A DNA stretch of 64,000 nt from Lutjanus erythropterus. Lineage: Eukaryota > Chordata > Actinopteri > Lutjaniformes > Lutjanidae. The notes under the pieces were generated by a model. The model searched no databases, was not told the DNA's origin, and saw nothing but the letters and a program-made list of their open reading frames with translations. How positions within the stretch are numbered: the first letter of the stretch is position 1; every line of letters starts with the position of its first letter. Location of the stretch: contig CM034610.1 of NCBI GenBank assembly GCA_020091685.1, forward strand, positions 8,848,948 through 8,912,947, read 5' to 3'. Both the position numbers and the translations under genes were made by a program. Below are positions 9,591-20,660 of the stretch, piece after piece.

Positions 9591-12229
9591 ATATGTGCTT
9601 CTTCAGACATGCGTGAGAAAGATGACCGAAAAACACTTCCTCTGCAGACACACTGTTAAACAGAATCATATTGATTATTGCTGGCATATTTTGTTAATAC
9701 AGATTAAGTTTCGAGATAAAAAGCACTTGATTGAGCTTGTATGCATTTCTGGAGCTGGAAGGTCAGTTAAAACAAATTCTGTGAGACAAATTCTCAGGCG
9801 TGACTAAATAGCCAAGACTCAGGTATATTTTGACTGATCCGTTGACGGGTCCTCCACCTCATATGACCTTTGGCAAAAGTGCTTTAGAGCCGTGGCCCTG
9901 CATGCTGACTAAATGTTGCTGATGCAGTGATGCTGAGCACGTCAATCTCTGTCTCCTGTACCCAACACCCAACGTCAACCCATACAGTACAATGCTGCCA
10001 GTCCTCCATACAGTTTGACCCCACTTTGACCCAATTCCCCACATTGTATTTTGTGCAGAAATCAAGGCATAAATCCTGACTGTGCACACCCTTTAAAGTT
10101 TAGGTAAAGCAATAATAAATGTGTATTCTTAGTTTATCACACCAGAAAATGTGTTATTAACAACCCAGCTAAATTTAAATGACTTAAAAAAATCACTAAG
10201 TATGTAAAATTAGGTCTCAGACTCATGAAAGAATTTGCAGTTTTCTCTGCTCTGAAACACTGGGGGCATATCTGAGAGAGCTGCTGAAGGTATGTTTGTA
10301 GCTGACCTTTCGGGAGGGTGAGGCGTTCCTGTGTCCGTTTGTGGGCCATGGCTCTGGCAGGGCACCGAGCCATATTTCAGGTCTGCTCAAAAAACCCTCC
10401 ACGCAGAAATCGTGACCAGCAGTTCACCGGTCTAACTCAGTACTACACACTTCTCAGTCTTTTCACATGTTTTAACTATTTTCTAACACGTATAATAATG
10501 TGTTTAGAAGAAAAAACTGCCTTTACACAGACTTTAAAAGCCCTGAAAACTGGTCAGGTTCTTATTAAGTGCAGTCTGGTTAGTTTTGGTTACTTCAGTG
10601 TTCCTGTTTTTGTCTTTGGTTTTGTCACTGGTTTGAAATGGGCAGGGCTCAGTTGGAAAACACTTAAGTCCAGTCAGAGTTTAGCAACATTTAAATCAAA
10701 ACATAAAGCCAATTGTGGGGTTGTTCGATTGCGTTGCCAGATCAAATCTGATCAAACCACACCCAAACAGTCCTGTTTAAAAAGTTTTGAGTGTTAAACA
10801 TTCAATAATCAATAACTAAGGATGTTTTCCTCCTGAATCTAAACTTTGATTGTTGCTTATTTAGTCATGAAAATAATTTCTTGGAAAAATAGTTATGATT
10901 AGAATGTCCTCAGAGCCTTTCATGTTGAAAATCAAAATATTATCAATAGCTAGCTCTAAATGAGTGCAGGTTTGCTGGCACTAAGTATAGGGATTGGCTG
11001 CTTGTCCAGAAAATGAACACCACAAAGTTAAACAGCATATGTGAATAACAACTTCCTGGATTTCACAGCAACCACAGGAATCATATTCAACCTCAGCTGA
11101 TTTTATTGATTAAAAGGAACCAGCTTTACATATGTCAACACGCCGTCAGTTAAATTGAACTGTTTTTGTCCTTATTTCCATTTTGGCTTGTTGATACCTT
11201 CCTCTGCTTTGGAAAGTGTACTTACCAGATATCTCATGACGATAAACAGCATGTAAAATGCTGTGTTTGCCCTCTACACTCATTTACTATGTACCACAGT
11301 CCTACATTTGTTATTGTGAGGAAGCTCTGCTGAAGACACAGTAACATAAATATTCTTTGAGTATATTTTTTAGTGTGGATCCTAGTTACTGCGAGGCTAC
11401 AAAAGCCAAACATCCTGAAACACAACCATTAAACGTCCCGTGGCAACTTTGGGATTTAAAACAAACAATACTGATTATCATGTCATTGATTCTCCAAAAC
11501 TGATATTGATCTCACCATTCCCAAATTCAAATTAAGCCGGCATGTTGCAATAGTTAAGCATGACAGAGGGCTGTTGTTTGTGTGATATTAAACCTGATCT
11601 AACCCTCACGTCAGCTTCACTGCATCACTTTTAAAAAGAAGTCTGCTTCAGATTCTTTTTAAAGGAGTGTGACCTCCCGTGAATCACTGGCTTGTTGCTT
11701 CTGGTTCTTTTCATGACAACAACAATAGTAAACATTTGTTTTTAATGACCTTGTGTGACAGGATGAAGAGATTGAACTCACTTGCGCTGCCAAGTGAACT
11801 CAGGTCCTGAATACGGCAGAAGTATAGTAAGGTGTTAAATTATTGGACGGCCTCCTGTATTGCAGTGTAAAGGGTTAACTCTAAGAACAATATTGGAGCA
11901 AGGAGAGATAGGATGACTGATCAATACTGCAATTACGCGTTCTGAACAATCCTCACCCCTAGAGCTTGTAGAGGGGAGGGCTAATGAGGGTTCAATAACA
12001 TGGAAATCACACACGCACACACAGTGCAACAGTGCATCACACACAGACAGCGTCTCTTCCTTGTCCTATCTCAGGAAAGGTCAGAGGTCAGAGATCCTGG
12101 CTGGGATTCAGTGTCACGAATCCTTGTCGTCTTTCTAAGAGAGGACAACCCCGCTTCCTGCAAACATAATATGACCAAAGATCAATGAGGAAACATTTGT
12201 GAAAGCTCAAATTTCATGTAAATCTGGGG
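9591..12229. other. upstream sequence, no gene recognised
   Basis: AT-rich. It holds a 159-codon open frame starting at a GTG (10318-10797) that has no protein-like features. No element ends, tandem arrays or convincing exons seen. Confidence 0.5.
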
Positions 12230-12425
12230 GTAATGAACATTCAATCTGAGTTTTGATCTTTCCTGAAGGTAGTGCTAGATGTCAGGTTACTTTACCAAGT
12301 TATTACAATTCATCCTGTGAGGGCAGTTAATGTCTGTACCAAACTTCATGGCAATCCATCCAGTACTCTTTAAGATATTTCAATCAGGACCAAAGTGGTG
12401 GACAGACTGACTGACATTGGTGTCC
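12230..12425 (+). repeat. dispersed repeat with 'CATGGCAATCCATCCA' core, copy 1
   Basis: The segment ACCAAACTTCATGGCAATCC followed by a TTTAAGATATTTCAATCAGG-like block and a GTGGACAGACTGAC block is a familiar teleost interspersed repeat. Related pieces reappear at about 12745-12965, at 13450-13510, and inverted at 49340-49671. Confidence 0.6.
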
Positions 12426-12744
12426 TTAAAGCTGTTCTGCTAGCATGGCTAAAAATAATCATATATTGATCATTTTTAAAATATTAGGTTTGTCCTGAAT
12501 GGGCCACCAGAGAGCTTTTACAGTCAAAGAGTTTGTTCTCTACGTGGATAAATGTTCCATTTTGACTTGATGGTGGTATGAAAGATGGAGTCTGCCAAAT
12601 AGGTTTATATATAGAGAGAGAGACTTACATTTTTAGTATACAGGTTGACATTTTTAGCTGATGGTAGTGCTGAGAAATGGATCAGACCTTCACCATAAAG
12701 ATTAAAATGCATCCTCATGCTCCAGTTTCTAACGGAAGGGGAAA

Positions 12745-12965
12745 TAATCAAAGGTATTAGTATCCATCCTCTGGTGACCTTAAGTGTCTGGATCAGCTTT
12801 GGTTGTTTGGATTTTTTTTTGTTTTTTTGTTTTTTTGAGACATTTCAAAAAGAAAAAAACAACAACAAAAAAACAGGTCAACATCTTGGTGACACTAGCA
12901 ATAAGCCTTCAGAGAATCACAAAATTAAAAGGATTCATCCACTGGCGACCATGAATGTCTCAGAA
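12745..12965 (+). repeat. fragments of the same 'AATCCATCC' repeat
   Basis: Two short blocks, AGTATCCATCCTCTGGTGACC and GGATTCATCCACTGGCGACC, followed by ATGAATGTCTCAGAA, match one another and the family at 12.2 and 49.3 kb. They are separated by a T-rich run and an A-rich run (12808-12873). Confidence 0.45.
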
Positions 12966-13526
12966 TCCCGTGACTTGGATTGTACCCCATTTGCATGTTG
13001 CTTTGAACAAAAGCAGATATGTCTAGCTGCCCTTCCAAGTAAACAGACTTTCACCAGCCTTGGATCCGGTTGGGCCAATCACAATCGTTTTTTTTAATAT
13101 GGCTCGGATTATTTACGGTGATTACAAGAGGAGCGTCACTGATCCAGATTTTACAAGCTGCATGTCACATGTTTTGCTGCTGTGATTGGTTGTGGGCCTG
13201 TCCAGCAGACTGCCTCAAGCTCCCAAAACTCAGGTCAAACTGACAAACGAAGCAGTGCCGATCATATGTGGATCAAGATTTTGTTACTGCATTGCCTATT
13301 TCTTGCCTAAAAAGTTTCCAGAAACGTATTTTTGGGCTACGTGTGTTGATAACGCATCTTGGAAGTTGCAAACAATTATCACTAGAAATTCCAGACTGAT
13401 TTATATTTGCAAATTAGTCTGTCGATGTCAGGCTAGACAAAAGCATCTTTAGATGCTTTAGTCCTGACCAAAGCTGGGGACAGACTGATTGACAAACCAA
13501 CAGGCTGACATCAGAACTCTACAGTC

Positions 13527-13840
13527 CAGAGGTGCAACGATTATGAATTGATTATTAAAGTGATCAAGAAAAGGGTCAGAATTCTCTGATTCTGGCTTCT
13601 TAAATTGGGAATGTTTTCTGGATTCTTTACTCCTTTATAACCGTAAACTAAATATGTTTAGGCTATTGACAAAACAAGACACTTGAAGGCATCATCTTGG
13701 GCTTTGGGAAATGCTAATCAACAGTTTTGCCCCATTTTCTGACATTTTATGGATCAAACAACTGATTGATTAATTGAGAAAACAATCAACAGATTAATCG
13801 GCATTGAAAATAACTGTTGGTTGCAGCCCTACTAGAGTCA
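13527..13840 (+). repeat. dispersed GATTAATC-type repeat, fullest copy
   Basis: Starts AGAGGTGCAACGATTATG and ends AACTGTTGGTTGCAGCCCTA, the usual outer sequences of this family. It includes TTCTGGCTTCTTAAATTGGG, AAAACAAGACACTTGAAGGC and AGATTAATCGGCATTGAAAA. This is the most complete of five copies (2.6, 9.3, 13.5, 26.5 and 49.7 kb) and can serve as the reference for the others. Confidence 0.7.
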
Positions 13841-13944
13841 TTGCAGTCTATGAAACTACTTATATAACATTACCTAGTAAGGTATCTTTAATAAAGTACA
13901 ATCACTTGTTTCCATGTTGTTTGTTTTGTCCCTTCTTCCCTCAG

Positions 13945-14089
13945 GCATGAATATTTCTCTCTGGATCTGAAGCCCTCATTTATGGAAAGGAGCCTCCTGC
14001 CAACTGAAGAGACAAATTCACTGATTCATTAACCTCGTCTGTATCGGGTCCTCGCTGTCAGTAAGGTCTGTCATGGCAGTCAGCTCAAG
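13945..14089 (+). other. exon-like segment with terminal ATG (possible upstream leader exon)
   Basis: A strong acceptor, GTCCCTTCTTCCCTCAG ending at 13944 after a T-rich tract, and a good donor CTCAAG|GTGAGC at 14089/14090 enclose 145 bases. All frames carry stops, so it is not an internal coding exon. An ATG in good context (GTCATGGC, 14073) opens MAVSS before the donor in phase 2. If spliced to the channel acceptor at 18526 this frame would stop after seven codons (AGG AGG TGA), making it a short upstream ORF. It could instead be a lncRNA exon or chance. Both splice signals are better than most random pairs. Confidence 0.3.
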
Positions 14090-14886
14090 GTGAGCAGTAG
14101 TGTGTGAGCTGCGTGTCTGTGCGAACAGCGCTGCTGGTCTGGAGGCCTGTGGTGTGGCCGCGAGAGAAAGTTTCCCCCGGAGAGCTGAGATCACTCACTC
14201 TGATAAATTGGGGTCTTAGCTCGAACTGGCCAGCACTAACAAACATCATTCATCAAACACTCATAAAAGCACGCCTTGGGAAGTGTTCATGGGCACTCAG
14301 TGTTGAATTGCCACTGCTTTATTCCATTTTATGAATAATAGATGCATAATTGTATTGCTTATTATTAATGAATGTTGTATTTGTACTTTTAGGTGTGCTT
14401 TACCCAGAACCTAGTCTTAATTGGGTTCTACTTTTTCTCTTATGTATTCAGAACAGCGCCTCATTCCTGACTAATAGGTACAACAAGCAGTGCTGGATCA
14501 ATATGTTTTAATGGCCACTCTGTTAAGATAGTACACAATTAAGTAATCAGCCCAAACAAGGTCTATTGACAGAGGCTGTAGAGAGTTCTTTCGCTTTCAC
14601 TTTTTCCCTCCTTGTCCCTTCCTCCCGTACGCACATGCAGGTGTTTGTTTTTTTCAGGTCATGCGTGCACGTGTGATTCTCAGCCTTCATGCTCCCACAA
14701 TGAGCTATGTGCAAACAGGCCCAGGTGATTAATATCCACTACTGCACACGAGCGCTAGCTGCGACAGACGCTATGAAAAAGAAATTGGTCCTCCTCATTG
14801 ATTTGTTCCTGCTCTCAGATCAATGATCATACACTGTAATGAAAATAAAGTACGCCACTGCAATGTAGTGAGTAATGTGCTGAGAT

Positions 14887-14910
14887 TGTGTGTGTGTGTG
14901 TGTGTGTGTG
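14887..14910. repeat. (TG)12 microsatellite
   Basis: Uninterrupted TG run of 24 bases. Confidence 0.95.
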
Positions 14911-16580
14911 CATCAGGCTTGCAGAAACTTACAATATACAATAAGTACAATAAGTTCTGCCACTAGGGGTCTCTCTGATATTAAATCAATAACAAAAGAC
15001 GTAGTTTGTTGTCATCTGAAGTAGCGTGGAATCATGGGAGTTACTGTCCTCATTGTTAAACAACCACCATAGCTGATGAAAGCCTATCTAACACATTTCA
15101 GGCAGAAATCATGTTCATGGACGAAGTAACGTAATAAATTGTATTCATGTTATGTCTGGTCATGTTCGCTGGTAACACAGTTACCATAAAAAAATAACAG
15201 ATTTCTCTCTTTGACCATTGTTGGAAGCATTTGGGATAGCGGAAGTACACAACTCAAAATATATAATATATGTCTAGCATTTTTAGATGTTTTAATGCAA
15301 AAATGTTACATATATCTTCAAAACTATGAAGAAATGGGGAGATATTTGCTTCCATATGTTTTTTCATGTGTTTCACGTAAAAACATGCAGCCAGGGAGGG
15401 ACTTGTCGTGGATATTGATTGGTATTTCAAAATGAACGTTAATGCTGTACCTGTATCTGTTTAACTAACAAAATTATCTGTGTCTGTATTCAGATAGAAG
15501 ACCAGAAGTGGGTCAGGTTCTCAATTAATAATTGTGCCTACAAAGCATCAAAATGATTAAATATTGACATATAATTAATTAGAATCATATTTTTCATCTA
15601 TCTTTTATCTTTTTATGTCTAACTAAGTTAAATTTTATGAACTGTCCACCATCACCTCCCCTTTAACTGCTGATACCGAAAATATACAAGTACATAGAAA
15701 CATCATTCAGATGAAGGAAATAGTCTTGGTGCATTAAATTAGCAATTGATTAAGGTAGATGTGTCATTTTTCAACTGTATCGGGGTAATCATGGTGCTGA
15801 CTTTTACTAAATGATAATGAGCAACTTTGGATAGAAGGAATATCTGTTTCCATTGCATTATTTGTGCTTCCCCAAATAATGTAACAACTGCTAATGGCAT
15901 CTAAGTTAGCAGAAACTCTGACCCGAGAGTTGAAGCTGAGCAGCCGCACGACATCAGAGGGAAAACCAGAAAGCATTTTATCCATAAAACATGATCCAGT
16001 TTCACCCAAATTAGTGAATAATCTGCTGTCACAGATACCACTTTCTCCAAAGTGAATAAACTCTAGCCAGCAGGCCCATAACCACTTTTCTGGGGGTGTA
16101 GAAACAGAACAGAGTTTGGTGTGGCAAACATCCGAAGACACACCAACGTACCATACTGTTTCTGGCAAGCTAACTAATGAGTATTAGCCTTTGCTATGTA
16201 CCGCTAAAAGTTGACAGACAGGTCATGATTTTATTGTTTGAAATTGTTTGGTTCTAGCTTACATAAGCACACATCATGTATTGTGTTACTGGAAGAAAAC
16301 ATGATTGGGTTTTGATATGAAAATACAAATAAATTAATTTTTTGTATTGTTTTTGGCACATAATGTTAAACAGGTGCACGGTATGACTGGGTATCTGATC
16401 TTAGGTTCAAAAGGCATTTTTCATTTTATCTCACCTTTAGAATATGAATAAAGATAGAGGTACAACAGTGGACAGCATTGTAATTCAGAGACACTTTGTC
16501 ACTTATAAACTACAGAGTACAACTCTCTGTTCTGCCTCAGGCTATTACTCCCCAAACCAGCTGTGGGTACTGTGAGAATA

Positions 16581-16607
<27 letters not shown>
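16581..16607. repeat. (TG)13 microsatellite
   Basis: Uninterrupted TG run of 27 bases about 0.35 kb upstream of the first CCAAT box of the channel promoter. Confidence 0.95.
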
Positions 16608-16611
<4 letters not shown>

Positions 16612-16918
16612 TGTAAGAGAGGCAGAAAAGCCTGGGGAAACATCTTCCCCTAGTGGCCACCAGCATACATGTCAGAGCACGCCTCCAGGGCCTGGGGTCC
16701 CCAAATCTGGCAACCCTAAGTGAAAATAATAATCTAATTATTATTATTACATTTCATTTTTCTGTGATTGCACAATAATGACGAATTATTCTTTTATTCT
16801 TTTTTTCCTCTCTTTTTTCTTCTATAACCACTGAAAGCCATTACTAACTATTCATTCTCTGCTAATTGGAAAGTCTGGCAACTTTTACCCTCAAAATTCC
16901 CCTTAATAAAGCTCTGCA

Positions 16919-17111
16919 CCAATCGCACTCCGATGCTGCTGGATACCACCGCTCCCTCGCCTCTGATTGGCTGACAGCTGACAATAAGATTCCAGCTGTT
17001 TCACCCCCTCCTCCCCGCCGCACGGCTCAGACTGACACCCACCTCGGCCAGTGAGGATGGCTCTCCAACTCAGGCCGCGCTGTGATTGGCGCAGAGCGGA
17101 GAGGGGCGGGG
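16919..17111 (+). promoter_or_regulatory. cacna1g: TATA-less CpG promoter of the T-type channel gene
   Basis: Base composition changes from AT-rich to GC/CpG-rich at about 16.9 kb. CCAAT motifs are present at 16919-16923 (forward), 16976-16980 (inverted, CTGATTGGCTG) and 17085-17089 (inverted, GTGATTGGCG), followed by a GC box GGGGCGGGG at 17103-17111. No TATA box lies at a suitable distance. CCAAT plus Sp1-type sites just ahead of a long GC-rich leader are typical of vertebrate neuronal CpG promoters. The transcription start is inferred to fall shortly after 17111, within roughly 17120-17200. Confidence 0.6.
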
Positions 17112-17129
17112 AGTGAGAAGTTAGGATCC

Positions 17130-17935
17130 CCCATCCAGCTGTGTGTGTGAGCTTTGCTGATGGACGGAACCGACCGAACACAGTGTGGAGGAGACACGAG
17201 TGAGAGCAGGAGCCTTCATGAGAGCGGCAATGGAGAGGGGAGGTGATATTTAGAAAAACATCAGAGCGTGTCTCTGACGCCTGTTTGTGTTCAGCGGCAG
17301 GATGAACAGCAGCATCTCCATGGATCTTTAAAACACTGATGCGGGGAAAATGCGCTGAAAAACCGCCTGTGGATGCAACGAAAAGTACTGGATTGTTCAT
17401 TTGAAGGAGGGAAAACAGCGGAGGAAAACGCGGGGAAACAAACAGCTTATTAATTGTCGTTATTTCTCCTTTTTTGGGAGGTTTGTTATCTGCGCTGGAG
17501 GAGGAGGAGGAGGAGGAGGGAACCATCAAGAAGTTTGTGCGCGGCGTTAATATTTTACCTGCAGCTGCAAAAAGTAGACCCGCGTCTCCCGACTCCTTTT
17601 TTGATTTCTGATCGGAGGGGATGGTTATGAAGTGTTGCTGAGGCCCCTGGAGAAGCTTGGACACCGGAGACCGGGGCCTGGGCGCACCCCGGCGCAGCCG
17701 CGCACCACCTGGAAACTATACGCTCCGCCAGACGCACCAAACCCACAAGCCCCTCTCTCCTCTCTCCTCTCCCCCTCCTTTGCTCCTCTCTTCTTTATCT
17801 CTTCCCTCCTCGTCTCTCCTTCTTTAGCAAGCGGGTGTTTTTTTCTTCAGGCTGGTGTGGACTTTACAGCCACGACAGGAACTGATCATGCGATGACTGA
17901 GCGCGCTTTGGGCACATCTACTGAGTCCATTACAG
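17130..17935 (+). other. cacna1g: 5' leader exon (5' UTR) of cacna1g
   Basis: GC-rich, CpG-containing leader ending at a good donor, ATTACAG|GTAATA (17935/17936). The 5' edge is not defined by sequence and is set from the promoter motifs. It carries several upstream ATGs, including one at 17160 opening a 28-codon frame that ends at TGA 17244-17246, ATGCGATGA at 17888 (a two-codon frame), and the 17893 frame described separately. A GGA triplet run (17494-17520) and a CTCTCCTC tract (17756-17825) could give structured RNA. A heavily AUG-burdened long leader suggests translational restraint; this is inference. Confidence 0.55.
17494..17520 (+). repeat. (GGA)n triplet repeat in the leader exon
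   Basis: About eight tandem GGA units inside the predicted 5' UTR; read on the other strand they give a polyserine run in a long but unsupported open frame. Confidence 0.85.
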
Positions 17936-18536
17936 GTAATAAAATCGAACGGAAAGATGCTCCCGCACTCATTTAGAGAGATTACTGCTGCTAATTACTT
18001 CAAAATGAATGTATTGTTGATATTGAATTGATTAAGCTGAAGTTTGGAGATGAATTAGAGCAGTCGGGGGCTGTTGTTGCTGATGAGAGGGAGATTTTGG
18101 CATTGTTTTTCATGAAAAGGAATGCGATGAATTTTGGAGGCTCATTAGAAGGTCCCTTCTATTTACCAGCTTTTACCTGCAAACATATACTAACTGGATC
18201 TACATCCATCAAAAAATTCGTTTGGTAACATTTTTGTGAAACGTATGCAATCATTTTTCGGTGAGGTGTGCGCATATTTTCCTAAAATAACCCCTCCACC
18301 ACCTCCACCGCTTCCTACTGTTGCCTGTTTCTAGAATATTTAAAATTATTTGAGTATTTGTGCAGGAGGGTGTTTTTCCACTAAATGCAAAGTTGGTAGA
18401 TTATATTTCAAAGGTTAAATTAAATGCACATATTTTCTCGATAATGCGCTCTGCAAGTATTTCCACGCTTGTCAGCTATATTTACTGTATCTAATCATAT
18501 GTTTATGGTCGCCTAATGCCCGCAGGAGGTGAATGA
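17893..18536 (+). other. spliced upstream ORF overlapping the channel start codon
   Basis: After joining 17935 to 18526, the ATG at 17893 opens a 17-codon frame, MTERALGTSTESITGGE, whose TGA occupies 18534-18536. That stop overlaps both candidate channel start codons (ATG 18533 and ATG 18536) in the sequence GAATGATGG. This holds only if the predicted leader intron is correct. Such stop-start overlap is a known arrangement for control of reinitiation. Confidence 0.4.
17936..18525 (+). other. cacna1g: leader intron (GT-AG) of cacna1g
   Basis: 590-base intron from donor GTAATA to acceptor CCTAATGCCCGCAG. A CTAAT branch-like motif at about 18512 lies close to the acceptor and the pyrimidine tract is weak. 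The sequence is AT-rich compared with the exons on either side, which supports exon-intron structure. No other features seen inside. Confidence 0.55.
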
Positions 18537-18822
18537 TGGCCGAGGATGGGGGAAATCTCTCCGGGGTCCCCGACGCCAGGGGCTCGGAGGGTCGCTCCTC
18601 TCTGCCGAGGACTTTCATCCGGCTCAACGACCTGTCCGGTGTAGGGGAGCGCGGCGAGGTAGTGGTGGAGCCGGCGTCCCCGGCGCCTGACGGGATCTCC
18701 ACGGCCGGGGAGGAGAGCTGCGGGGAGAACCTGCCCTACCCCGACACGGCCCCCGTGGTCTTCTTCTACCTGAAACAAACCACCCGGCCTCGGAGCTGGT
18801 GCCTCAAGATTGTCACCAACCA
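18536..18822 (+). CDS. cacna1g: T-type voltage-gated calcium channel alpha-1 subunit (Cav3.1-like), first coding exon
   Basis: The exon encodes the cytoplasmic N-terminus of a Cav3 pore subunit, a plasma-membrane low-voltage-activated Ca2+ channel of neurons and pacemaker cells. About 95 residues are present. [11 protein letters not shown] (25-35) matches the Cav3.1 N-terminal motif; [14 protein letters not shown] (66-79) followed by [14 protein letters not shown] (82-95) is the conserved Cav3 block directly before the S1 helix of domain I. The spacer between them is acidic and low in complexity, as in other family members. I start at the second of two adjacent ATGs: it has A at -3 and G at +4, while the first (18533) has T at -3; both are in frame. 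The exon spans 18526-18822 and ends in phase 2 at an ATATCCTTT donor. All four channel domains lie beyond the window. Family assignment is firm; cacna1g rather than cacna1h rests on the RLNDLSG motif. Which fish paralogue it is cannot be told. Confidence 0.8.
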
Positions 18823-18831
18823 ATATCCTTT
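18823..18831 (+). other. cacna1g: U12-type (AT-AC) 5' splice site
   Basis: ATATCCTTT matches the minor-spliceosome AT-AC donor at every position. It sits exactly where homology to Cav3 proteins breaks off (after IVTN). The alternative is reading on: the frame meets TGA at 18854-18856 before any usable GT donor. Minor-class introns are established features of voltage-gated Na+ and Ca2+ channel alpha-subunit genes. Confidence 0.8.
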
Positions 18832-18993
18832 ATTTTATTTTTTTTTTAACTTTTGAGACAAGAGTCCGCTCATGCGCACATCGTTTCACCTGTGACAGGT
18901 AAGAAACACCTGCTGGGCTGAGCTGCTTCTCCAGTTGACCTCAAGGGTTGTTGAATGACCACAAGACGTGGAACCATGAGCACATGGCCTCCT

Positions 18994-19017
18994 TGTGTGT
19001 GTGTGTGTGTGTGTGTG
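18994..19017. repeat. (TG)12 microsatellite
   Basis: Uninterrupted TG run of 24 bases, about 170 bases into the intron. Confidence 0.95.
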
Positions 19018-19596
19018 CATTGATCAACCCTCTTCCTATTCTCCAGTGAATGATTTTGCATTGGTGTGATTTTGGAATAATCAGGAAAATGAGTTTCCGA
19101 CAGGGAAAATTAATGTGTGAGCACCCTTAAGTAGGAGAAAATGTTATTTTCTGTTGATGTCATATACGCTGAAACATGGCAGACTAACGTAAATGTTTGG
19201 TTGACTGCATGGCAATAGGTTTTAACTGTTAGTTGCTCTCCATACAGAGTGGGAACCATCTGAGGAGCATGTGAATGCACTGTAGTCCTGCATTCAAGTG
19301 GTATTCGAATGATCAGATAAATTATTTCCCATGTGGGAAAATTCACATTGAAACAACAGCTTGAAAAGTCAGGGAAATTTGTTGTCAAATATGCAGAAAC
19401 ATGGCGGATGGAAGTAAATATCAAGTTGATGAGCTTTTATTAATTCACGTATTGCATATCTTTTCTCTTTTTTGCTCACATGTAATTTGTAATATATATG
19501 AGGTTGCAACCGTCAGTGAACTAGATCAGTTAGAACAGTTATTTATTAGAATTAACCCAGATAACAAGTCAGGTAAAGCTATATTTAAGTAGTTTA

Positions 19597-19986
19597 AAGG
19601 AACAGATCACCGCAGAATTAAAAATACATATTTTTCATCTCCCCTGTAGTGCTGTTTACCCATCTAGACAGTTTTGGTGTGAGTTATTGAGTTTTGGAGA
19701 TATCAGCTGTAGATTCTACGGCAGAATCTACAACAAGGTCTGTGGGTTATCTGGAGTAACCAGGTCATGATATTTGGAAAGGGACATTGCGGTTGAGGTT
19801 TTTAAATGTATTTTTTGGCGCTTTGAGCTCCACCAACCGAGTGCCATCTAGTTCCATTATATTCAGGAGAAGGCAGCCGATATCTCCAAACTGTGCAACT
19901 CACACCAAAACTAACTAGACGGATAAATGGCACTGCAGGCCAGAGGAAAAGTATGGATCTTTAATTTTGGGATGAACTGTCCCTGA
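19597..19986. mobile_element. palindromic MITE family A, copy 1
   Basis: Left end AAGGAACAGATCACCGC pairs with right end GGATGAACTGTCCCT. Inside the left end CCTGTAGTGCTGTTTACCC then GTTTTGGTGTGAGTT, and inside the right end the inverted equivalents AACTCACACCAAAACTAAC and GGCACTGCAGGCCAG. This is the same layout as at 28.4 and 39.2 kb. No coding capacity. Confidence 0.8.
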
Positions 19987-20369
19987 AGGGATTGTAGCGC
20001 CACAGCATACACATCAATTCCACATTACGACTTAAAAGCTCATGAACCCACCAAAGTCGGAAGGACGACTTCCCAACTCAGGAAAATTGATCATACTTTT
20101 CTACACTATGGCAGTAACATAAACAAATGTTGTGTAGATGATGATACAAGTGTACTCAGGTCCAGGTATTAATCTGAAAGCTGATTGGATGGGGAGTGGA
20201 GAGGGGGAGCAGTCATACTCAGGCTCAGTACAAAACCTCATACCTAATGTGAAAACCCCAACACCAAAAGGCCTGATCTGAGGTGTGTGTTGGTCCCATG
20301 GGAGCTGCACCCAAAGTCACCTGACAGGACTTTGTGTGTGTGTGTATGTGTCTGCGTTGCCCGTCAAGC

Positions 20370-20660
20370 CCATGTTCTCCAGCTTTACTGCTCCCACGTC
20401 ACGGTCTGATTCCTCTGAGCCGGTGTTGGCTTCCGATCGATTATTCATAATGAATGCGAGTGATGAAAATCTATTGACCTCACATGACTGCGCCTACAGC
20501 GAGGGGTCTGCGTGTTATAATTAGTTTATTGATACACACCTGGAGTGGCTGTTTATCGAGCGGTCGCCTATTCTTCGGGGGTGAGCGGCAGCCGTGGCGG
20601 GGTGGAGTCTATTCAAGCCACAGAGCCTTATTGAATCATTCCTGCCACTGAAGTGTATTA
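20370..20660 (+). other. unique balanced-GC block, candidate regulatory element
   Basis: A non-repetitive stretch of mixed composition between simple-sequence DNA on both sides. It includes a near-palindromic ATTCATAATGAAT (20443-20455), TAATTAG and two TATTGAT motifs of the kind bound by homeodomain or POU factors, plus CACGTCACG. No coding frame is supported. Conservation cannot be seen from one sequence. Confidence 0.25.

Larger units (their letters stand above)
14090..16900. other. sequence upstream of the promoter
   Basis: No gene recognised. It holds two (TG)n microsatellites (14887-14910 and 16581-16607). The rest is AT-rich, with several open frames that lack protein-like composition. 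Confidence 0.5.

Noticed and set aside
10318..10797. 159-codon + strand open frame
   Set aside because: Starts with GTG, has no conserved-looking segment and no splice or promoter context.
15764..16168. 134-codon minus-strand open frame
   Set aside because: No domain, signal or membrane segment, and no exon signals; treated as chance or repeat-derived.
16903..17664. 253-codon minus-strand open frame, the longest in the window
   Set aside because: It begins at a GTG, lies antisense to the promoter and leader exon, and its polyserine run comes from the GGA repeat. CpG-rich DNA gives long chance frames. No protein family is recognisable.
18533..18856. Reading the channel exon through to TGA 18854, then a GTAAGA donor at 18899
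   Set aside because: Homology to Cav3 stops at codon 95, the continuation ([10 protein letters not shown]) is translated T-rich DNA, and the U12 donor explains the break. The 18899 donor lies after the stop, so it could only serve a truncated product.
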